Below are positions 7,213-12,315 of a stretch of 12,315 nt of DNA, one piece after another (within the stretch, counting starts at the first letter, position 1; each line of letters opens with the position of its first letter). The DNA comes from Desulfobulbaceae bacterium. Its GTDB lineage: Bacteria; Desulfobacterota; Desulfobulbia; Desulfobulbales; SURF-16. The stretch is from NCBI GenBank assembly GCA_024763115.1, contig JANTGB010000037.1, forward strand, positions 1 through 12,315. The letters run 5' to 3'. Both the position numbers and the translations under genes were made by a program. The notes beneath the pieces are model-generated. The model ran no database searches, was not told the DNA's origin, and worked only from the letters and a program-made list of their open reading frames with translations.

Positions 7213-7722
7213 ATGACAAACAGTCAATCAGGCACATACACCTGCGGCATCCTGACCATAAGTGACAAAGGTTCCAGGGGTGAACGGCAGGATACCAGTG
7301 GTGAACAGCTGAAAAGCCAATTAACCGGGGCCGGATTCAGCCTGGCGGCTTACCTGATTGTCCCGGATGAGCAGCAGGTAATCTCCACCACCCTGAGGCA
7401 GTGGGTTGATCAAAAAAAAATTGATCTTATCATTACCACCGGCGGCACCGGGGTCAGTCCCAGTGATGTGACCCCGGAGGCTACCAGGGCTGTAATAACA
7501 AGGGAAGTACCGGGAATAAGCGAGGCCATGCGTCAGGCCAGTCTGCTTATTACTCCTCGCGCCATTCTCTCCCGGGGCATTGCCGGTATCAGGGAAGAAA
7601 GCCTGATTATCAATCTTCCCGGCAGTGAAAAGGCGGCCAGGGAAAATCTGGAAACCGTGCTTTCAGCCCTTAGGCATGCTGTCTATAAGATCAAGGGCGG
7701 CCTGGCGGATTGCGGTGGCTGA
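7213..7722 (+). CDS. mogA: Molybdopterin adenylyltransferase (MogA/MoaB family)
   Basis: MogA adenylates molybdopterin before molybdate insertion in molybdenum (or tungsten) cofactor synthesis. The 169 residues match the family size (E. coli MogA about 195, MoaB 170). Motifs seen are ILTISDKGSRGERQDTSG (13-30), TTGGTGVSPSDVTPEA (75-90) with the conserved GGTG and Asp85, SRGIAGI (120-126) and NLPGS (134-138). The Asp residues at 27 and 85 correspond to those expected in the active site. The gene starts 6 bases after the fusA2 stop with no strong Shine-Dalgarno sequence, so translational coupling is likely. MogA and MoaB cannot be told apart with certainty here. The pairing with an EF-G paralogue has no obvious functional logic beyond operon membership. 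Confidence 0.9.
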   Translation: MTNSQSGTYTCGILTISDKGSRGERQDTSGEQLKSQLTGAGFSLAAYLIVPDEQQVISTTLRQWVDQKKIDLIITTGGTGVSPSDVTPEATRAVITREVPGISEAMRQASLLITPRAILSRGIAGIREESLIINLPGSEKAARENLETVLSALRHAVYKIKGGLADCGG

Positions 7723-7777
7723 TATAATCGAAGGCGGAAAATGAAAGATGTTGTCAGAAATATCTCGATTAAGCAGA

Positions 7778-7981
7778 TTATTTATCCGCAGATATCATAG
7801 GGAATATATCTGATATTTTCTGAAACAGCATAAGCTGGCAAACAGATTTTCCATCATCACCGGGGGTATCTGACCACAGAATACTTAAGACATATCTTAA
7901 CCCATCTTTTTGAGTTTTGCTACGCTTTGGCCCAACTTGACAGTTTAGTAGAGCATTATAGTAAAATTTAACTACGCGCCT
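7778..7981 (-). pseudogene. Possible gene remnant lacking a start codon
   Basis: The minus strand is open for 67 codons and ends with TAA at 7778-7780. A TGA (7982-7984) closes it on the upstream side and no ATG, GTG or TTG exists near its beginning. The translation looks protein-like (VGPKRSKTQKDGLRYVL, then WSDTPGDDGKSVCQLM), with a mixture of residues unusual for random AT-rich DNA. I cannot assign a family. It could be the tail of a decayed gene or a chance open frame. Confidence 0.25.
7789..7812 (+). terminator. Weak stem-loop downstream of mogA
   Basis: CAGATAT (7789-7795) pairs with ATATCTG (7806-7812) across a 10-base loop and is followed by ATATTTTC. The stem is AT-rich and the T run short, so it is at best a weak terminator for the fusA2-mogA transcript. 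It is the only candidate seen there. Confidence 0.25.
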
Positions 7982-8044
7982 TCATATAGTTACTAATAAA
8001 TGGTGCAACCCTGGGCAAAGTAGGGCCATAAGGTGAAGTTAGGC
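7930..8044. repeat. Inverted repeat pair with attC-like end boxes
   Basis: GCCCAACTTGAC (7930-7941) and GTGAAGTTAGGC (8033-8044) are inverted repeats at 10 of 12 bases. The outer seven bases fit the integron attC consensus boxes RYYYAAC and GTTRRRY, and the 115-bp span is within the attC size range. No integrase gene is present, no second attC is seen after the AbiE genes, and the inner L boxes are not convincing, so it may equally be an old element with short terminal repeats. Confidence 0.25.
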
Positions 8045-8241
8045 ACTTGACGCAACTTTAAATCCAAGTAGAAAAGATATGGCCTATTGAAAAACATATT
8101 GAAATCATTTGAAAAAATTACAAAATACAAAATTTGTAGTACCATAGGCGCATTTTAAAAACACGTAACTTACTGAAATAATACAAATTCATCTTCTCAG
8201 CTCACAAAGATGGGTGGAGGTCACTCTCACCATAAAAAGGC

Positions 8242-8270
8242 TTGTATTAATAGTCTTTGTGGATAATAAT
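8242..8270 (+). promoter_or_regulatory. Candidate abiE promoter
   Basis: TTGTAT (8242-8247) and AATAAT (8265-8270) are spaced by 17 bases. The -10 matches consensus at 5 of 6 positions and the -35 at 3 of 6. Transcription would begin about 30 bases before the abiEi start. The -10 overlaps the first of two direct repeats that may be the autoregulatory operator. Confidence 0.4.
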
Positions 8271-8308
8271 CCATATAGTTGTAAATAAGTATAGAGATTA
8301 CTATCCAT
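8262..8308 (+). promoter_or_regulatory. Direct repeats, possible AbiEi operator
   Basis: GATAATAATCCAT (8262-8274) and GATTACTATCCAT (8296-8308) match at 10 of 13 bases, 34 bases apart start to start. The first overlaps the predicted -10 and the second overlaps the abiEi ATG. AbiEi antitoxins are known to repress their own operon by binding repeats in the promoter. Assigning these repeats as the site is inference. Confidence 0.35.
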
Positions 8309-8927
8309 GGAATGCATTAATAAAAAAATCACCCCAACGGACAGAGCAACCCATCTTATCCGGCAACACGGTGGTGTAATCCGTACCGCCAAGGCTATTC
8401 AAGCAGGTATTCACCCCCGAACACTTTACCAAATGCGGGACAATGGTCTGCTTGAACAGCTATCCCGTGGTGTATATAGACTTACTGGCCAGAAAGCAGT
8501 ATCTGACCCTGATCTGATTATCGTTGCCACTCGTATCCCGAAAGCTGTCATCTGTCTGATTTCCGCTCTATCTTTTCATGAAATGACAACTCAAATTCCC
8601 CATTCTATTTCCATAGCCCTTGCACGGGGATCTGTTACACCCAGAATTGACTATCCGCCGATATCCATCCATAGATTTTCAAAGGAAGCGCTGCTGGCAG
8701 GTGTTGATGTGCATCATATTGATGATGTGCCTATCAGTGTATACAGCCCGGAAAAAACCCTGGCGGATTGTTTTAAATTCAGAAATAAAATCGGGATGGA
8801 CGTGGTACTGGAAGCACTGAAGCTGTACAAACTCAGGAAAGAATTTAAGAGTGGCGAGATACTCAAATATGCAAAAATTTGCCGGGTTGAAAATATTATG
8901 CGTCCCTACCTGGAGATGAGCGTATGA
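8307..8927 (+). CDS. abiEi: AbiEi-type antitoxin / transcriptional repressor
   Basis: This is the antitoxin of a type IV (AbiE) toxin-antitoxin pair. In the family it opposes the toxin without stably binding it and represses the operon through its N-terminal winged helix. In the 206 residues, about 11-60 form that domain: HGGVIRTAKAIQAGIHPRTL, then the wing-like LSRGVYRL (52-59). The C-terminal AbiEi domain includes PKAVICLISALSFHEMT (78-94), the SISIALARGS stretch (100-109) and VYSPEKTLADCFKFRNKIG (145-163), the latter a hallmark of these proteins. The ATG at 8307 gives the natural start before the winged helix, although its ribosome binding site is poor. The stop overlaps the toxin start by 4 bases (ATGA), so translation is coupled. 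Composition is more AT-rich than the upstream core genes, consistent with transfer. Confidence 0.9.
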   Translation: MECINKKITPTDRATHLIRQHGGVIRTAKAIQAGIHPRTLYQMRDNGLLEQLSRGVYRLTGQKAVSDPDLIIVATRIPKAVICLISALSFHEMTTQIPHSISIALARGSVTPRIDYPPISIHRFSKEALLAGVDVHHIDDVPISVYSPEKTLADCFKFRNKIGMDVVLEALKLYKLRKEFKSGEILKYAKICRVENIMRPYLEMSV

Positions 8928-9826
8928 CTCCTTCAGCCAATGTTGCTGCCTCAGTTCGGCAAAGGTTGCTCAATCGAGCCAGGGCCGACAAGCGACCCTT
9001 TAACGAATTGCTGCAGTATTATGCCATGGAGCGGTTTTTGTACCGATTATCCAAGTCCTTTTTTTCTGACCGTTTTATTCTCAAAGGTGCGTTGTTGCTG
9101 AGAGCATGGAATGCCCCGGAATTTCGCCCTACCATGGATATCGACATGCTCGGCAAGACAAGTAATGAGGAAGCTGACATTTTATCGTTGATCCGTAATA
9201 TCCTGATTATACCGGTTGAGGAAGATGGACTGGTCTTTAATTCCGACTCACTGCAATCAGAACAAATAACCGAAGATGCTGATTATGAAGGGATAAGAAT
9301 CCGGCTCAGAGGGGTGCTGGACTCGGCAAGGGTCGTCATGCAGATTGATATCGGATTTGGTGATATTGTCTATCCCGCACCGGAAGAAGCTGAGCTGCCG
9401 ACCATGCTGGAGTTTCCTGCTCCAAAGCTGCTCTGTTACAGTCGTGAGAGCACCATAGCTGAAAAATTTGAAGCGATGATCAAGCTGGGTTTTTTAAACA
9501 GCAGGATGAAAGATTTTTATGACATCTGGTTGTTGTCCCGTGGATTTGATTTTAATGGTCTTGATTTGGCAGAAGCGATTCGTCTCACTTTTGAACAACG
9601 CCAGACAACGCTTCCAGTCAGAATAGAATCCTTCAGCGAGGATTTTGTTAATGAAAAGCAGGCTCAATGGGCAGCTTTCCATAAAAAACTTGACCAGGAA
9701 CATATCCCATCTGACTTGCGTGAAATAGTTTTACATCTTGACGGATTTCTTACACCGGTAGTTTCCATACTTACAACCGGCGGTATGTTTAACCAAAATT
9801 GGCTTGCGCCTGGCCCCTGGCTATAG
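8924..9826 (+). CDS. abiEii: AbiEii-type nucleotidyltransferase toxin
   Basis: This is the toxin of the AbiE pair, a nucleotidyltransferase-fold enzyme. Relatives cause growth arrest and abortive phage infection, and some (MenT) modify tRNA 3' ends. In the 300 residues the first catalytic block is FILKGALLLRAWNAPEFRPT (51-70) followed by MDIDML (71-76), supplying Asp72 and Asp74. Asp142 in QIDIGFGD (140-147) is the likely third metal ligand. The usual GS or GG before the acidic pair is here KGALLLR, a common variant. The downstream family motif is STIAEKFEAM (176-185), with NSRMKDFYDIWLL (192-204) after it. The C-terminus NWLAPGPW is typical of full-length members, so the gene appears intact. 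It overlaps abiEi by ATGA and has GGAG 8 bases before its start. Confidence 0.9.
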   Translation: MTPSANVAASVRQRLLNRARADKRPFNELLQYYAMERFLYRLSKSFFSDRFILKGALLLRAWNAPEFRPTMDIDMLGKTSNEEADILSLIRNILIIPVEEDGLVFNSDSLQSEQITEDADYEGIRIRLRGVLDSARVVMQIDIGFGDIVYPAPEEAELPTMLEFPAPKLLCYSRESTIAEKFEAMIKLGFLNSRMKDFYDIWLLSRGFDFNGLDLAEAIRLTFEQRQTTLPVRIESFSEDFVNEKQAQWAAFHKKLDQEHIPSDLREIVLHLDGFLTPVVSILTTGGMFNQNWLAPGPWL

Positions 9827-9847
9827 ACAGTTAGTGGGTTAGTTGGT

Positions 9848-10030
9848 ATGACAACTTTTTATTCTTTTCCAACTTCAGCAGATGGGGCAGTAAAAAGAGT
9901 GGAGCAATTGTTTGCTCCTATAATTGATGAAATCAATAAAAGAGAATCTGAAAGGATCCTGAAATATCCGTTTGCGAAAGGAACGCGGCACCATGCGGGA
10001 AACATTTTTTGCAAATATTCTTGCCAGTAA
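9848..10030 (+). CDS. Short open frame of unknown function, possibly remnant
   Basis: Sixty codons follow the AbiEii stop in the same frame. The translation starts MTTFYSFPTSADGAVKRVEQ and continues with an amphipathic LFAPIIDEINKRESERILKY. It has no recognisable domain. No good Shine-Dalgarno sequence precedes the ATG. Its last 68 bases overlap, in another frame, the radical SAM remnant at 9963-10250. The two may therefore be pieces of one gene broken by a frameshift near 9960-9990. It could also be a small cargo gene of the AbiE segment. Confidence 0.3.
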   Translation: MTTFYSFPTSADGAVKRVEQLFAPIIDEINKRESERILKYPFAKGTRHHAGNIFCKYSCQ

Positions 10031-10250
10031 ATATGAAATTAAAATTCCCGGAAAGATGATTTTTCATTGCCGTAAAGAGCAAAAATGTTGAGAATGCGTT
10101 TATCTTCCCCTGTGCTTTGGTGGCTGCCGTTACATGTCTTTTCAAAGAAGCGGCAATGCTGCCAAGGTTGATTGCCAGCAATGTTATCTTGATGGTGCCC
10201 TGGAATCTCTTTTAAAACAAAATATTACTGTCAATTTCTTAACGACTTAA
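9963..10250 (+). pseudogene. Radical SAM SPASM-domain remnant with in-frame TGA
   Basis: One frame is open from 9963 to TAA at 10248-10250 except for a single TGA at 10089-10091. Around that codon the translation reads QKC, TGA, EC, then VYLPLCFGGCRYMSF. The spacing Cx2Cx5Cx3C is the SPASM auxiliary iron-sulfur cluster signature. It is followed by a further Cys in VDCQQCYLDGALESLLKQ, the usual end of such proteins. TGA occupies an x position of the first Cx2C. Upstream, PGKMIFHC resembles the GxxxxC part of the domain but stands too close to the Cx2C, suggesting an internal deletion. The radical SAM barrel (CxxxCxxC) is absent. The tail overlaps the convergent response regulator by 20 bases. 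It was most likely a peptide- or protein-modifying enzyme maturase. It is now a pseudogene, though selenocysteine cannot be excluded from sequence alone. Confidence 0.6.
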
Positions 10251-10884
10251 GGTAAATTAAAAGATCAGCCCTGTTATCACAGGAAAATTTCTTCATGATA
10301 TTTGCGACATGAACCCTGACTGTTTTGGGGCTTATGTAAAGTTCATCCGCTATTTCAATGGTTTCCTTGCCCTGCTCTACCAGGCTGGCAACCGTTTGTT
10401 CCCTGGGAGTTAAAACCGCTCCGGCCGATGTTTTGTTGCCTTCCACCGCCAGCAGATGATCAATAAAATCCGTGGTAATTGCCGGACTTAAATAAGTCTG
10501 CCCCTGGGCCGTCAGCCTGATCGCCCGCTCCAGCTCCTCCACAGAATCCGCCTTTAAAACATATCCCCGGCATTTTACCTGAAAAGCCCGTCTTACATAA
10601 TCCGAGTTACTGTGCATGCTGAGAATCAGGATCTCGGTAGTCGGTGATATTTCCGGTATCATTGGAGCCAGCTCCAAACCGCCCAGGCCATCCATCGAGA
10701 TATCATAAATTGCCACATCAGGCTGTAATGACTCAATTAACTGTAAACTCTTACGCCCATTACCGGTCTCGCCCACCACTTCGATACCGGGCAGAGCGGA
10801 AAGCATTACCTTTAAACTCTGGCGAAAAAGAAGGTGGTCATCAACCAGTACAACCCTTATTGTCTCATTGTCCTGTCTGGTCAT
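10231..10884 (-). CDS. NarL/FixJ-type response regulator
   Basis: This cytoplasmic DNA-binding regulator has 217 residues. The receiver domain (about 9-125) has the acidic pair Asp15-Asp16, the phosphoacceptor Asp61 in IYDISMDG, Ser89 and Lys111 in VLKAD. The LuxR-type helix-turn-helix (about 157-212) contains LTPREQTVASLVEQGK and ELYISPKTVRVHVANIMKKF, and is complete. The usual Pro after the phosphorylated Asp (SMPG) is Asp65 here, a minor oddity. The ATG at 10884 lies 99 bases after the stop of the histidine kinase gene on the same strand. The two genes are probably one operon, with a hairpin repeat in between. The target genes and stimulus cannot be inferred. The 3' end overlaps the radical SAM remnant on the other strand. 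Confidence 0.9.
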   Translation of the reverse strand: MTRQDNETIRVVLVDDHLLFRQSLKVMLSALPGIEVVGETGNGRKSLQLIESLQPDVAIYDISMDGLGGLELAPMIPEISPTTEILILSMHSNSDYVRRAFQVKCRGYVLKADSVEELERAIRLTAQGQTYLSPAITTDFIDHLLAVEGNKTSAGAVLTPREQTVASLVEQGKETIEIADELYISPKTVRVHVANIMKKFSCDNRADLLIYLKSLRN

Positions 10885-10910
10885 TTAATATCCCGCTGTT
10901 GTCTGCTCAA

Positions 10911-10987
10911 CTGTAAGTAACAGCGAAGCGACGCCATACAATTACGATGATTGGCAAAGCCGGGACGCTTACCCCATGAGTAGTTAC
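10911..10987. repeat. Hairpin repeat related to the 4887-5068 element
   Basis: Read on the minus strand, this element starts GTAACTACTCAT (10976-10987) and continues with GGGGTAAGCG. It ends with GTTACTTACAG, part of the near-palindrome CTGTAAGTAACAG at 10911-10923. The same order, GTAACTRCTYA then GGTAAGCG, is found on the plus strand at 4934-4960. GTAAC (10917-10921) pairs with GTTAC (10983-10987), and AAGCG with CGCTT inside them, so a stem can form. It lies between the kinase and response regulator genes. Its first bases form the kinase stop codon. It may stabilise or attenuate the shared transcript. Confidence 0.6.
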
Positions 10988-12105
10988 CCTTCATGAATAT
11001 AGGGCAGTACAATTGTAAAGGTTGCGCCCCCACTGGTATTGTTTGTAACCTGAATAGCGCCGCCATGACGCTTGATTATTTCCCGGCTGAGAGAAAGACC
11101 TAATCCGGTTCCCTGGCTGCCCGGCTTTGTAGTAAAAAACGGCTGGAAAATCAAATCCATCACCTGGGGATCAATCCCCTCTCCGGTATCAGTGATTAAT
11201 AAACTGAATTTATCTTCATCCTGGCAGGTGATGATCTGAATTTCACCGCCTGATTCGCCAATCGCCTCACCACTGTTACTTAACAAATTAAGAATCACCT
11301 GTTTAATCTGATCCGTAATTACCGGAAGTTTTGATTTTTTTGCCTCATATTTTCTGACAATCTTAATTCTTTTCTGGCTTAAATCCTTCCAGCTCAACAT
11401 GAGCATGTCGTCAATTAGAGAATGGAGATCAGCCATTTCCATCTTGCCGGTGGTTAACCTGTTAAAATTCTGCAAATTCAGAATCATATCCTTTATTCTG
11501 TCACACTCGGCAATTGCCAGTTCAGCCATTTTTTTATTATCGCTGCTGAAAAAACCGCCTTGGAGAAGAGTAACCAGAAAATTCCTTATTCCATATACAG
11601 GACTGCCGAGTTCATGAGCAATAGAGGCCGACAACTTCCCGGCCAGGCTCATTTTTTCGGCATGGAGCAATTGCCGGTAAATCTGTTTTATCTCCTTTTC
11701 TTTCGCCTCAACCAAATGGGCCAGATTGTCCCGGTGGGCCTTCAGTTCAAGATGATTTTTTACCCTGGCCCTGACAATATCAAGGTTAAAAGGTTTCCTT
11801 ATATAATCAATTGCGCCAAGGTCGAATCCTTTTTTTTCATCTTCGACGGTATCTTTAACTGAAACAAAAATAATCGGAATATCTTTAGTAATATCAGCTG
11901 ATTTTAAAACTCTGCATACCTCGTAACCATCAATCTCAGGCATCATGATATCAAGAAGAATCAAGTCGGGTGGATGGGCACCACCGGCAAGCCTGATAGC
12001 CGTATGACCGTCCAGGGCGGTAATTATATGATAATCAGCCAGGAACTCCGCTAATATTTTTATGTTGCCGGCAACATCATCGACTATAAGAATTGTTTTT
12101 TTCAC
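10984..12105 (-). CDS. Soluble receiver-histidine kinase
   Basis: The 373 residues combine an N-terminal receiver (about 3-118; phosphoacceptor Asp52 in LLDIMMP, acidic pair Asp9-Asp10, Lys104 in IRKPF) with a coiled-coil linker (about 120-150). A HisKA dimerisation domain follows, with His164 in SIAHELGSPVYG. An HATPase domain completes it: N box ILNLLSNSGEAIG (271-283), G1 ITDTGEGID (304-312), F box FQPFFTTK (320-327) and G2 GTGLGLSLS (332-340). There is no signal peptide, membrane helix or sensor domain. It probably takes phosphate or a signal through its receiver and passes phosphate to the regulator encoded next. The start is GTG with AGGTG 4-5 bases upstream, and the next residues KKTILIVDD are the normal start of a receiver. 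The stop codon lies within a palindromic repeat. Confidence 0.9.
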   Translation of the reverse strand: MKKTILIVDDVAGNIKILAEFLADYHIITALDGHTAIRLAGGAHPPDLILLDIMMPEIDGYEVCRVLKSADITKDIPIIFVSVKDTVEDEKKGFDLGAIDYIRKPFNLDIVRARVKNHLELKAHRDNLAHLVEAKEKEIKQIYRQLLHAEKMSLAGKLSASIAHELGSPVYGIRNFLVTLLQGGFFSSDNKKMAELAIAECDRIKDMILNLQNFNRLTTGKMEMADLHSLIDDMLMLSWKDLSQKRIKIVRKYEAKKSKLPVITDQIKQVILNLLSNSGEAIGESGGEIQIITCQDEDKFSLLITDTGEGIDPQVMDLIFQPFFTTKPGSQGTGLGLSLSREIIKRHGGAIQVTNNTSGGATFTIVLPYIHEG

Positions 12106-12315
12106 AAAACACCTGATTACTGTAACCGTTCACCAGAGAGTAAATCTTTGCAATGTTTAAGTCTTTAAGCGTTTACCAGTGCCTTAGATTCGTTCGTTTG
12201 GGACTTCGAAGCATACTTAAGGGTGTTGAAACAATCTACTTATCTTGTTGATTTAACGATGTTTTGCACCAAAAAGCATTTTCCTGATTTTCAACCTAAA
12301 AACAACGAGTTACAT
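12106..12315. other. Region upstream of the kinase, no gene seen
   Basis: No coding frame or RNA gene is recognised in the final 210 bases. GTAACCGTTCACC at 12122-12134 resembles the end motif of the palindromic repeats at 4887-5068 and 10911-10987, with two differences in the core. Short TTTAAG repeats follow at about 12158-12170. The kinase promoter should lie here but no convincing hexamer pair stands out. Confidence 0.4.

Larger units (their letters stand above)
7723..8306. other. AT-rich gene-poor region between mogA and abiEi
   Basis: No intact gene is seen in these 584 bases. Base composition becomes clearly more AT-rich than in fusA2 and mogA. What can be made out is a small stem after mogA, an open minus-strand frame without a start codon (7778-7981), a pair of inverted repeats with attC-like boxes (7930-8044), an inverted pair GGCCATA (8024-8030) and TATGGCC (8078-8084), and a probable promoter and operator region just before abiEi. 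It is best read as the left flank of a horizontally acquired segment with decayed sequence. Confidence 0.5.

Noticed and set aside
8024..8084. tRNA-like acceptor pairing GGCCATA with TATGGCC
   Set aside because: Only 61 bases long, with no T-arm GTTCGA-type sequence and no proper anticodon arm, so it is not a tRNA.
8189..8392. Minus-strand 67-codon frame overlapping the abiEi start
   Set aside because: It overlaps the real abiEi coding sequence and promoter, has no recognisable motif and no ribosome binding site.
9933..10181. Minus-strand 82-codon frame
   Set aside because: It is the shadow of the SPASM remnant on the plus strand, which has the recognisable cysteine spacing.

Overview
The window looks like a chromosomal segment of a Gram-negative bacterium, most likely a Desulfobacterota (former Deltaproteobacteria) member. 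This rests on a Kdo transferase (lipopolysaccharide) gene, a lipid II flippase, an EF-G-like second elongation factor of the FusA2 type, and intergenic palindromic repeats. The phylum call is inference from gene content and protein flavour, not from a marker gene. No rRNA, tRNA or CRISPR array was found.

Layout. 1-350: mobile-element debris, namely a 173-bp element with terminal inverted repeats abutting a piece of an IS1595-family transposase. 351-893 (-): an acidic protein of unknown function. 1033-2328 (-) waaA and 2347-3084 (+) rsmE start head to head only 18 bp apart. rsmE converges on murJ (3208-4803, -), with a long imperfect palindrome between them. 4804-5142: the murJ/fusA2 divergent intergenic region, mostly filled by a complex palindromic repeat. 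5143-7206 fusA2 and 7213-7722 mogA form a tight operon (+). 7723-8306: AT-rich, gene-poor DNA with possible gene remnants. 8307-9826: a two-gene AbiE type IV toxin-antitoxin operon (+). 9827-10250: debris, including the C-terminal SPASM domain of a radical SAM protein carrying an in-frame TGA. 10231-12105 (-): a soluble receiver-histidine kinase followed by a NarL-type response regulator, separated by a hairpin repeat related to the one upstream of fusA2.

How the genes work together. waaA, murJ and rsmE are housekeeping functions (outer membrane LPS core, peptidoglycan export, ribosome modification). fusA2 and mogA are also core genes. The AbiE pair and its AT-rich flanks look like an accessory insertion between mogA and the two-component genes. 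The kinase and regulator probably form one signalling pair, with both proteins cytoplasmic.

The best leads for something undescribed are the GTAACTRCTYA repeat family (five motif copies in 12 kb, all intergenic or at a gene edge) and the SPASM remnant, whose single TGA falls inside the Cys motif. No clearly new multi-gene system is visible.
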